Origin: Leisingera sp. ANG-M1
GTDB lineage: Bacteria > Pseudomonadota > Alphaproteobacteria > Rhodobacterales > Rhodobacteraceae
Assembly (NCBI RefSeq): GCF_000813745.1
Contig: NZ_JWLC01000035.1
Coordinates: 1 to 63,387 of the forward strand
Length of the DNA: 63,387 nucleotides
Direction: 5' to 3'
A program made the translations under genes and the position numbers. Under the pieces are notes generated by a model. It did not search any database, was not told the origin of the DNA, and was given only the letters and a program-made list of their open reading frames with translations. Below, one piece after another: positions 35,349-43,668 of this stretch; position 1 is the first letter of the stretch; every line of letters begins with the position of its first letter.

Positions 35349-36368
35349 TCAGTTTGCGGTTGCCGCTAGATCTGCTTTCATCTGCTCCAGGATCGCGGCG
35401 CCGCTGTCGCCGGTCATCTCGATGAACTTCGCTTCGACTTCAGCTGCCGCATCCTTGAAGCAGCTGCGCTGTTCAGCGGACAGAACGGTGACTTTCATCT
35501 CCGGTTTGGCTTCCATGATCTTGGCAAGCTCGGTTTCCGCCGCCTGCTGCTGATAGACCACCGTGTGGTCATAAGCGGCCTGCGCCGCGTTCTGGACAAC
35601 TTGCTGATCTTCGGCGCTGAGGCCGTCATAGAAGTCCTTGTTGGCCATCACTGCGGTGGTGAAATTGTTGTGGCCTGCATAGGTGATGTAGTCGGTCACC
35701 TCGTAAATTTTGGTCGAATAAAGGAAGAACGTCGGGTTTTCCTGCCCCTGGATCACATTGGTCTGCAGCCCGCCGTACACCTCGCCCCAGGGCAGCGGCG
35801 TCGGGGTCGCGCCAAAGGCCTTGTAGCTTTCAACCAGCAGCGGGTTGGTCATGACCCGGAACTTCACCTCATCCAGATCGGCGCAGGTGGTGACCGGGGT
35901 TTTGGTGGTCATCGCCACTTCGCCCTCGGGGAACATGTTCAAAAGCTCCAGCCCCTGTGCGGCATACAGCGGCTTGAACATGCCGTTGATGGCTTTGCTC
36001 TCCTTGTAGAAGCGCGCCAAGTGCTCCTGATCGGTGGGCAGCAGGTAGGGCACAAAGAACACCTGCGCCTCGGGAATCAGCGATCCGGTGAAGCCCGGCG
36101 ACTGGTCCACGAACTGCAGGATGCCGTCTTGGGTCTGCTCCATGATATCGGCGGATTCACCCAGGGTGCCATAGGGGAACAGCTGGATCTCGTGATCCGA
36201 GTTTGCCTCGACTTGCTCTTTGAATTTTTGAGCATAGACGCCCTGAACGTCGGTCATCGCCTCCTCAAAAGCATAACGCCAGGTGTCTGCCTGAGCCGCC
36301 GTGCCGGCCGCCAGTGCAATCCCCGCGGCCGCAACGGCCCCAAAGGTGAATGTGATGGATTGAGCCAT
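35349..36368 (-). CDS. uehA: Ectoine TRAP transporter, periplasmic binding protein UehA
   Basis: The 339-residue DctP-family protein begins with a signal peptide (to about residue 28, cut after AAQA) and then DTWRYAFEEAMTDVQGVYAQKFKEQV. The conserved arginine region KFRVMTNPLLVESYKAFGATPTPLPWGEVYGGLQTNVIQGQENP matches TeaA/UehA-type ectoine binders. It would bind ectoine and hydroxyectoine in the periplasm. GGGAGGA precedes the ATG. The region upstream holds palindromes that are likely EnuR sites. Confidence 0.92.
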   Translation of the reverse strand: MAQSITFTFGAVAAAGIALAAGTAAQADTWRYAFEEAMTDVQGVYAQKFKEQVEANSDHEIQLFPYGTLGESADIMEQTQDGILQFVDQSPGFTGSLIPEAQVFFVPYLLPTDQEHLARFYKESKAINGMFKPLYAAQGLELLNMFPEGEVAMTTKTPVTTCADLDEVKFRVMTNPLLVESYKAFGATPTPLPWGEVYGGLQTNVIQGQENPTFFLYSTKIYEVTDYITYAGHNNFTTAVMANKDFYDGLSAEDQQVVQNAAQAAYDHTVVYQQQAAETELAKIMEAKPEMKVTVLSAEQRSCFKDAAAEVEAKFIEMTGDSGAAILEQMKADLAATAN

Positions 36369-36424
36369 GATTTCCTCCCAAGTCTCATGGGTGCCTGCGC
36401 ACCGCTGCGCCAGACTTGTTAGGA

Positions 36425-36464
36425 ATTGTACTGCATGTCAATTATTTTATTGTCGCATGACAAT
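36425..36464 (-). promoter_or_regulatory. Inverted repeats upstream of uehA, likely EnuR operator
   Basis: Between the enuR stop and uehA lie ATTGTC-GCAT-GACAAT (36449-36464, perfect arms) and the imperfect ATTGTACTGCATGTCAAT (36425-36442). The element GCATGACAA recurs at the enuR start (near 37855), so EnuR may control both. The EnuR target in Ruegeria is known to lie in this same interval. Which bases are contacted is inferred. Confidence 0.65.
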
Positions 36465-36465
36465 A

Positions 36466-37860
36466 CTAGTAGGCAAACGGCGCCACTCCCTCCGGCGGGC
36501 GGTTCAGCATACCGCCAAGCAGTTCCATCGCCTGCTTGAAGCGGCTTATGTCCTGGACGCTCCCTAATGAAATCCGCACCGCGTTCTGAGGCGGGGTTTT
36601 GGGGGTCAGAAACGGTGAATCCGGAGCAACAGCAACTTTGAGTTCGCGGGCGTAAGACACAAAACTGGCCGTGGTCCAGCCGGAGTCCAAGGGCAGCCAA
36701 AGGTGCAGTCCTGACGGATGCCCCCTCCATTGGCATCCTTGCAGCGCTTGCGACGCGATTTCATATCTCTCCGCCAAGGCGCGCCGTTGCCAGCGGGCCA
36801 GCTCCAGCGCGGTGCCGTCCTGGACCCAGCGGGTGGCGATTTCGCACATCAGCGGCGTCGCCATCCAGCCGAATACGACAATCCGCCCCGTTAATGCCGG
36901 CAGAAGGTGTTCGGGCGCCGCCATGTAGCCTGCACGCAAGCCTGAAACGGTGCATTTGGTAAAGGTTGTCAGATAGATCGTACGCTCAGGCGCCAAGGCT
37001 GCAACCGGTATGGGGCGGTCTTCGGCAACGGGGCCGAAAGCATCGTTTTCGATAATGTGCAGGTCATGTTTACGGGCAATTTTCACCAATGCCAGACGGC
37101 GGTCTTCCGGCATCATCTCTGCTGTTGTGTTGGCTAAAGATGGCAGCAGGAACAAGACCTTGGCATTGCTTTCAGAACAGTGCCTGTCTAATGCTTCAGG
37201 CAGGATCCCATCCTCGTCGCAGTCAATTCCGGCGAGGTTAAGCCCAAGGTAGGAACAGCCGGAAACCAGAAGGTGATGCGTGATCCGGCTGGACACGACC
37301 GTGTCGCCTGGCCGGGTAAGCGCAGATAGCGCTGCGGACATGCCATGGCTGACGCCATTGGTCATGATGATCCGTTCCGGAGGCGCATCCAGCCCGCAAA
37401 TCCGCAGCCACTTCTCCCCGGCAGCCCGATGGGCGTCATGCCCGACATTCGGACGGCAGGCCAGAAAATAGCTGGGGTCCAGCCCCTGAGGCAGCTCCGT
37501 CAGCGTTTGTTGAAACAGATCTGCATGGTGCTGGGAGAAGGCGGGCCTTGAAATCGACAGATCGAAATTGCGGCCGCGCTCGGAACTGAGCTGAAATGGC
37601 TGGTCATCCGGAGTATCCGGATCCAGTACATAACTGCCACGCCCGACCTGGCCGTCGATCAACCGCTGCCGCCGCAGGTTTTCATAGGCCTTGCTGACCG
37701 TGTGAACACTCAGGCCAAGTTCCTCGGCCAGCTTCCGGTGAGTGGGCAGCTGCGTGCCTTTTGGCAGTTTCCCCTCCGAGATCGCCTTCGCAATGGCAAT
37801 GGCAAGGCTGGTATGCAAAGGGGAGCTAAGGGCGGAAGGGTCAGGAAGCCAATTTGTCAT
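36466..37860 (-). CDS. enuR: Ectoine-utilisation regulator EnuR (MocR/GntR family, PLP-dependent)
   Basis: The 464-residue protein joins a GntR winged helix (about residues 12-75, with LPTHRKLAEELGLSVHTVSKAYENLRRQ) to a class I aminotransferase-like domain. YLTTFTKCTVSGLRAGYM holds the PLP lysine. Starting at 37860 this lysine is K302, the number I recall for Ruegeria EnuR, so this start is preferred over 37869. EnuR is a repressor relieved by the pathway intermediates N-acetyl-diaminobutyrate or diaminobutyrate bound to PLP. It lies upstream of uehA in the same direction. Confidence 0.92.
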   Translation of the reverse strand: MTNWLPDPSALSSPLHTSLAIAIAKAISEGKLPKGTQLPTHRKLAEELGLSVHTVSKAYENLRRQRLIDGQVGRGSYVLDPDTPDDQPFQLSSERGRNFDLSISRPAFSQHHADLFQQTLTELPQGLDPSYFLACRPNVGHDAHRAAGEKWLRICGLDAPPERIIMTNGVSHGMSAALSALTRPGDTVVSSRITHHLLVSGCSYLGLNLAGIDCDEDGILPEALDRHCSESNAKVLFLLPSLANTTAEMMPEDRRLALVKIARKHDLHIIENDAFGPVAEDRPIPVAALAPERTIYLTTFTKCTVSGLRAGYMAAPEHLLPALTGRIVVFGWMATPLMCEIATRWVQDGTALELARWQRRALAERYEIASQALQGCQWRGHPSGLHLWLPLDSGWTTASFVSYARELKVAVAPDSPFLTPKTPPQNAVRISLGSVQDISRFKQAMELLGGMLNRPPEGVAPFAY

Positions 37861-39005
37861 GCAATACATTTACATTTGCACAACGCGCCTTCGCAATGCA
37901 TTTGGCACCTGATGGAAACTTTTCAAGGCGAAAACTGGATCTTGGAGGGGCTTTGGCTGTGCCGCCCACTGCATCTGCCGCGGCCCGTTTTCACGATGCA
38001 CCGGATGTTGCGCAAAATCGTGTCAAGGAGCGGTAACTTTTCGTGACAGAGTTAAGTTCAAGGGAAAGTTTCAAGGAGAGCCAAGCCTTAGCTGACTCCG
38101 GCTGCGCGTTTTCAGACATTCGAAGCTCGTGCAGCATAGAAAATTGGGCTCGATCCGGCCGCTAGTTGCGGACAGCAGCCGGTACATACATTTGTGCTCA
38201 CGCCGCAAGCGTCAGAAATGTTTGCGCTGAATGAAACCGTCTTGCCGGATGGTACAGAGCCCCCCACAACAGTTTCAACCCAATGATAGTATTGGATACG
38301 TTCTTCAAAGGAACTGCATTCGTTTAAGCGGGAGTTTCCTTTCTGTGACAGACGGTTACCGTTTTTCGGTGAGAGAGCCCGCATTGAAAATGCAGTCGAC
38401 AGTTGCTCAAAGAGACCGTCGTGTTTCTGAAATGAAAAAGACCGCTCCGCGACCCCGTTCGATAGATGATCCCGGATCAGTCTTTTGGGGTTTAGGCGGC
38501 GAAGACTGATGATGCTCAAAACAAGATGGAACAAAGAGAAGAAGCTGTTTTTCTTTTTACATAATCAAAATTACAAGAATCGCGCACCTCAAGGGGGGAG
38601 CATTCTAAACGGGGTTGCGAAAAATTCTCTACCCTCCTGAACAGCCAGTAGGCGGACATGGCCCCTATCGTGCTGGACTTGCGTAACAGACCCGCAATCA
38701 AGGGCGTGGTGAATGCAAAAGTGCCGTTAAGCAGTATTGCGGTCGAGATCAGTAGTCATCGTTCGCCCGTCTGTCTGGAGATCGCAGAAAATTCGCCCCG
38801 TACCCTTGTCTGCCGGAATTCGATGGCTGCCAAAGCGCTAATGCCCGGCACAGGTGACGGCCAATCCACGCACCCGGAAACGGATACTGATCCTCCACCA
38901 GCCTTCATCCATGCCGCAATTTCCTACGAAGGGCAGCGAGTTCATATGGTAAACGCCCTGCTGTCTGAAGATTGTGGCAGCAGCTGAGCTCATCCGCCTT
39001 GCGGT
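37861..39005. other. 1.1 kb without a recognisable gene
   Basis: The left end carries the enuR promoter region. Open frames on both strands between 38110 and 38990 show no family signature and no convincing ribosome sites, and the GC content is lower than the flanks around 38200-38640. This may be a decayed insertion; I cannot assign it. Confidence 0.5.
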
Positions 39006-41624
39006 CTAAGCGGCAGCAGTTTGCGAGCCGGATTTCAGCTTGCGGCGGCGTTGCAGCACATAAATGGCACCCAGCAATAGCAGCGCAGGCAGGTAGAAGA
39101 TCTCCTGCGGCGGGCGGTCCGCCTTGACTTCGATTTCCACAACCTCCCAGTCGAAGTCGATTTTCAACTGCTCCGCCGGTCCTCCGAAGGTCAGGTTCTC
39201 AACAAGATACCTGCCTTCCTCGGCACGGAATTCGATCCCGGCACCATTGGCCAGTCGGACCTCCCCAGCGCCCCCCGCAGCGCCAAGCGGCAGCAGGTAG
39301 CGCGCATCGATCATATCGCCCTCCAGGCTTTCGCCCGCCAGCCGCACCCGCAGGCTGGTGTTGTCCGGTGCGCTTTCGGCAAGCGCATAGATCTCCGAGG
39401 CCGGGCGCACCACAAACTCATCCGCCATCTGGTTCAGGAAGAAGTCCGGCCGGAACAGGATGAAGGCACAGAGGATCAGAACCGCGCTTTCCCACAGTTT
39501 GGAGCGGGTCTGGAAGTAGCCCATGGTGCCGGCCGCAAACAGCAGCATGGCAATCAGTGCGGTGATGAAGACTACGACCGCCTGCACCGGGCCCACGTCG
39601 ATCAGCAGAAGGTCGGTGTTGAAGATAAACAGAAACGGCAACAGCGCGGTGCGGATCGAATAGAAGAACGCCTGGAACCCGGTGCGCAGCGGATCCCCCT
39701 TGGAAATCGCCGCCGCCGCAAAGGAGGCCAGCCCCACCGGCGGCGTCACATCCGCCATGATCCCGAAGTAGAAGCAGAACATATGCACCGCCACCAGCGG
39801 CACGATCAGCCCGTTCTGTGCCCCCAGCTCAACCACCACCCCGGCCATCAGAGAGCTGACCACGATGTAATTCGCGGTGGTCGGCAGCCCCATGCCCAGC
39901 ACGATCGAAATCAGCGCCACGAAGAACAGCATCGCCAGCAGGTTGCCGCCCGACAGGAATTCGACAAACTCAGCCATCACCTGACCGATCCCGGTCAGCG
40001 TCACGGCGCCGACGATGATGCCCGCCAGCCCCATCGCCGCAGCCAGCCCGACCATGTTGCGGGCACCGGTGACCATGCCTTCCAGCGTCTGGGCAAACCC
40101 ATGATCAAAGGCCGCGCGCAGGCTGCCGGTGCTGCGGAAGAACGCCTTCAGCGGGTCCTGCGTCAGCAGGATCAACAGCATGAAGACCGAGGACCAGAAG
40201 GCTGACAGGCCCGGCGACTTGCGCTCAATCATCAACAGATACATCAGCAGGAAGATCGGCAGCAGGTAATGCAGTCCGGTCTTCAGGATCACCCGCGCCG
40301 GCGGCAGATGCAGCATCGAGTCAATGCTGGTCTCCAGATCCGGCCGCGCCGCGGCATAGCGCACCGCGGCGACATAGGCCGCCAGCAGCACCGCCACTAG
40401 CACCGGGGTTGATACCGGCCCGATCAGCCCCTCGGTCAGATCCACCAGCAGCCCCGTCAGCCACAGTGTGCCGCCGCCGATCACGATCGAGGAGGCAATG
40501 ATGAAAACCGCGCCCAGCATGAACTTCACCGGATGCATCCGCGAGGTGCCGGTCATGCCCATCTTCAGCGCTTCCAGATGCACGATATAGACCAGCGCCA
40601 TGTAAGAGATCGCAGCCGGCACGATGGCGGTTTTCACCACCTCCACATAAGAAATGCCGACATATTCGGTCATCAAAAAGGCCACCGCGCCCATCACCGG
40701 CGGCGTCAGCACACCGTTGATGGAAGAGGAGACCTCCACCGCGCCGGCCTTAGCCGGGCTGAACCCCACCCGCTTCATCAGTGGAATGGTGAAGGTGCCG
40801 GTGGTCACCACATTGGCAATTGCAGACCCCGAAATCAGCCCCGTCGCTGCCGAAGCGATCACCGCAGCCTTGGCCGGCCCACCGCGCAGATGGCCAAGAG
40901 CAGAGAACGCCAGCTGCAGAAAGTAGTTGCCGGCCCCCGCCTGGTTCAGCAGCGCGCCAAACAGCACAAACAGGAACACGAAACCAGAGGACACCCCAAG
41001 AGCAACACCAAACACCCCTTCGGTGGTCAGCATCAGGTGGCTCATCGCCTTGTTGACCGAGGCACCCTTCCACTGCACCATCTCCGGCAGCCCGTCCCAG
41101 GAGCCGAAGAACACATAGGCCAGAAAGAATATTGCCACCCCCATCAGCGGAAAGCCCAGCGACCGGCGCGCGGCTTCCATCAGCAGCAGGATACCGATAC
41201 CCGCCATCACCAGGTCCGCAGTGCTGGGAATACCTGTGCGCGACGATACCCCGGCGTAATCCCACGCTAGGTACGAGGCACTTACGGCACCGGCAATGGC
41301 CAGCAGCCAGGTCAGCGCCGGGATCCGGTCTCGCGGGCTGGAACGGAAGGCGGGAAAGGCCACAAAGGCCAGGAACACTGCAAACCCCAGATGGATGGCG
41401 CGGGTCTGGGTGTCGTTCCAGACCCCGATCCCCAGAATAAACGGCAGCGGCGAGGCGATCCACAGCTGGTAGATCGACCACACCAGCGGCACCGACCACA
41501 GCATATTGGCCGAGAACCGGCCCTTCGGCGCGCGCGCACCGGTGTCGGCCTCGGCCACAATGTCCTCCAGCCCGGCGTCACCGGTCCGGGGCGATGTCTT
41601 TGACGGGGTTGCTGCATCGGTCAC
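39006..41624 (-). CDS. TAXI-type TRAP transporter, fused permease (DctQM fusion)
   Basis: The 872-residue membrane protein carries both TRAP permease parts in one chain. The N-terminal small-subunit-like helices are followed by the DctM-like core with ASAATGLISGSAIANVVTTGTFTIPLMKRVG and GLPTTANYIVVSSLMAGVV. A C-terminal soluble part (about residues 760-840) comes before a last membrane helix. Fused permeases work with TAXI-type binding proteins, and one is encoded next to it. The GTG at 41624 is chosen as start because GGGAGAG precedes it; an ATG at 41678 would add 18 basic residues. Confidence 0.88.
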   Translation of the reverse strand: MTDAATPSKTSPRTGDAGLEDIVAEADTGARAPKGRFSANMLWSVPLVWSIYQLWIASPLPFILGIGVWNDTQTRAIHLGFAVFLAFVAFPAFRSSPRDRIPALTWLLAIAGAVSASYLAWDYAGVSSRTGIPSTADLVMAGIGILLLMEAARRSLGFPLMGVAIFFLAYVFFGSWDGLPEMVQWKGASVNKAMSHLMLTTEGVFGVALGVSSGFVFLFVLFGALLNQAGAGNYFLQLAFSALGHLRGGPAKAAVIASAATGLISGSAIANVVTTGTFTIPLMKRVGFSPAKAGAVEVSSSINGVLTPPVMGAVAFLMTEYVGISYVEVVKTAIVPAAISYMALVYIVHLEALKMGMTGTSRMHPVKFMLGAVFIIASSIVIGGGTLWLTGLLVDLTEGLIGPVSTPVLVAVLLAAYVAAVRYAAARPDLETSIDSMLHLPPARVILKTGLHYLLPIFLLMYLLMIERKSPGLSAFWSSVFMLLILLTQDPLKAFFRSTGSLRAAFDHGFAQTLEGMVTGARNMVGLAAAMGLAGIIVGAVTLTGIGQVMAEFVEFLSGGNLLAMLFFVALISIVLGMGLPTTANYIVVSSLMAGVVVELGAQNGLIVPLVAVHMFCFYFGIMADVTPPVGLASFAAAAISKGDPLRTGFQAFFYSIRTALLPFLFIFNTDLLLIDVGPVQAVVVFITALIAMLLFAAGTMGYFQTRSKLWESAVLILCAFILFRPDFFLNQMADEFVVRPASEIYALAESAPDNTSLRVRLAGESLEGDMIDARYLLPLGAAGGAGEVRLANGAGIEFRAEEGRYLVENLTFGGPAEQLKIDFDWEVVEIEVKADRPPQEIFYLPALLLLGAIYVLQRRRKLKSGSQTAAA

Positions 41625-41708
41625 GGCGGGTCTCTCCCTCTTCTTCGTCTTCCGGGGTGAAACAAACGGCCCCCGCATCCAGGGCGGGGGCCGTCAAAGG
41701 CGCAGGTG

Positions 41709-42677
41709 TTATTTCCAACCGCGCTCCTGGTAGTATTTCAGGGCGCCCGGGTGGATTTCCGCGGTCAGCCCGTCAGAGACCATTTCGGACTCATTCAGAT
41801 TGGCAAACGCCGGGTGCAGCTTTTTGAAGGCATCGAAGTTCTCGAAGATCGCCTTCACCACCTCATAGACCACCTCGTCCGAGGCTTCAGCCGAGGTCAC
41901 GATGGTTGCCTTGGGGCCCCAGGACGGCAGGTCGTCCGGGTTGCCCGGATACATGCCGCCGGGAATGGTGGCCGCGGCATAGGCGGTGTTCTCGTTCAAG
42001 AGCTTCTCGATGCCGGCACCGGCCAGCGGGATGATCTTCACATCGCAGGTCGAGGTTGCTTCCTGGCTCGAACCGTTCGGCAGGCCCGCCGCCCAGATGG
42101 TCGCGTCGATCTTGCCATCGCACAGCGCCGCCGCCTGTTCGGAGGACTTCAGCTCCGCCGCCAGGGTGAAATCGTCAACCGACAGGCCTTCGTATTTCAT
42201 CAGGGTTTCCGCCAGCACGCGGGTGCCCGAGCCGGGGTTGGCGATGTTGACTTTCTTGCCCTTCAGATCGGCAGTCGAGGCAATCCCGGCATCGGCACGC
42301 GCCATCACATGCATCGGCTCCGGATGCACCGAGAACAGCGAACGCAGGCCAGCGTAAGGGCCGTCTTCAGCAAACTGGTCGGTGCCGTTGATCGATTTCA
42401 CCTGCACGTCGGACTGGATCACGCCAAAGTCCAGCTCGCCCGCGCGGATGGTGCGTGCGTTGTAGACAGAGCCGCCGGTCGACTCGACCGAGCAGCGGAT
42501 GCCGTGTTCCTTGCGGCTCTTGTTGACCAAGCGGCAGATCGCGCCGCCGGTGGGGTAGTAGACGCCGGTCACACCGCCGGTGCCGATGGTGACAAACTGC
42601 TGCTCCGCCGCCGCAGCCGAGCCGCCGCTCAGCGCCAGGGCAAAGGCGGCGCCAATGAATTTCGTGGTTTTCGACAT
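41709..42677 (-). CDS. TAXI-family TRAP solute-binding protein
   Basis: The 322-residue protein has a signal peptide (to about residue 25, cut after AAAA). The TAXI start follows: FVTIGTGGVTGVYYPTGGAICRLVNKSRKEHGIRC and ESTGGSVYNARTIRAGELDFGVIQSD. It also shows LKGKKVNIANPGSGTRVLAETLM. These proteins deliver small acids or amino acids such as glutamate to a fused TRAP permease. GGAGG precedes the ATG. The permease gene follows after 84 bases. A divergent operon of binding protein and kinase starts 231 bases away, suggesting that it senses the same solute. Confidence 0.9.
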   Translation of the reverse strand: MSKTTKFIGAAFALALSGGSAAAAEQQFVTIGTGGVTGVYYPTGGAICRLVNKSRKEHGIRCSVESTGGSVYNARTIRAGELDFGVIQSDVQVKSINGTDQFAEDGPYAGLRSLFSVHPEPMHVMARADAGIASTADLKGKKVNIANPGSGTRVLAETLMKYEGLSVDDFTLAAELKSSEQAAALCDGKIDATIWAAGLPNGSSQEATSTCDVKIIPLAGAGIEKLLNENTAYAAATIPGGMYPGNPDDLPSWGPKATIVTSAEASDEVVYEVVKAIFENFDAFKKLHPAFANLNESEMVSDGLTAEIHPGALKYYQERGWK

Positions 42678-42908
42678 GTTTTCCTCCGTGTTTGCTTGAT
42701 CCAACCGGCCGGGTGAGGCACTCCGCACAGGCGCCGCAGCCCCCGGTCTGCAGGCCGCATTGGGGTAACAGCGCCGCGGCGATGAGCGTGAGAGACGAAA
42801 AAGTTCCGCTGCCAGCGTAATTTTTCTGCCGCCCCCTGCGCCTTGCCGCACCGGAAGGGCCGGGCGTAAAGTTGCGGCGCAACACGGATTGAAAGGCTGC
42901 CCAGGACG
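42678..42908. promoter_or_regulatory. Divergent control region between TRAP and sensor operons
   Basis: This 231-base gap lies between the start codons of the TRAP binding protein and the extracytoplasmic sensor gene. It is GC-rich, and I see no clear -35/-10 pair or strong inverted repeat. A binding site for the LysR/receiver protein at 46371 would be expected here. Confidence 0.4.
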
Positions 42909-43658
42909 ATGACCCGGCTGTTTCGCACCCTCCTGCTGACATGCGCCCTGGCGCTAGCCGCCCTGCGGCCCGCCCTAGCCGCGGAAACCTGGGTGATGGG
43001 CGCGATGGAGGATTTCGCCCCCTTTAACTACATGGACAACGGCACCTTCACCGGCATCGACGTGCAGATCATGGACGAGGCCGCCGCGCTGATCGGTGTT
43101 ACGCTGGATCACCGCCCGGTGCCCTGGAAACGGATGCTGCTGGATTTTGAAGGCGGCAAGTTCGATGGGGTGTTTCAGCTGACCCCGACCGCAGCCCGGT
43201 TTGAGAAATGGCACCTGGCCGGCCCCTTGCGCACCACCCGCTCGGTCTATGTGACCCGGGACGACAGCCCGCTGCAGGACATCCGCTCGCCCGCGGAACT
43301 GGACGGGCTGGTGGTCGGCCTGGTTGCAGGCTTCACCTACGAGGAAGGCTTTGACAGCAATCCGGCAATCCGGCGCGAGATGTCGCAGGACGATTTCAAC
43401 AACATCCGCAAGCTGCTTCTGGGCCGCTCGGACGTGATCGTTGGCGGCCACGCCACCCTCGCCTATACCGCCCGGCAACTGAACGCCTGGGACAAGCTGC
43501 GGGTACTGCCGACCCCACTGGTCGAACTTGGCCGCTACGCCGCCTTCCCGCGCACCGCCGAGGGCGCCGCCAATGCACAGCGCCTGCAACAGGCGCTGGA
43601 CCAAATGCACGCAAGCGGCCGCATTCAGGAGATCATGCGCTCCGCCCTGAACCGCTGA
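42909..43658 (+). CDS. Periplasmic solute-binding protein, family 3, probable sensor partner
   Basis: The 249-residue protein has a signal peptide ending near residue 24 (RPALAAE). The SBP family 3 pattern follows: MGAMEDFAPFNYMDNGTFTGIDVQIMDEAAALIGV, then PWKRMLLDFEGGKFDGVFQL. No permease gene follows. Instead a sensor kinase gene begins 10 bases later, so the protein probably binds a ligand and presents it to the kinase rather than importing it. Confidence 0.82.
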   Translation: MTRLFRTLLLTCALALAALRPALAAETWVMGAMEDFAPFNYMDNGTFTGIDVQIMDEAAALIGVTLDHRPVPWKRMLLDFEGGKFDGVFQLTPTAARFEKWHLAGPLRTTRSVYVTRDDSPLQDIRSPAELDGLVVGLVAGFTYEEGFDSNPAIRREMSQDDFNNIRKLLLGRSDVIVGGHATLAYTARQLNAWDKLRVLPTPLVELGRYAAFPRTAEGAANAQRLQQALDQMHASGRIQEIMRSALNR

Positions 43659-43668
43659 GCCTTAACCG

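Noticed and set aside
38112..38987. Possible small genes in the gap after enuR
   Set aside because: No family signature, no convincing ribosome sites and a weak coding pattern.
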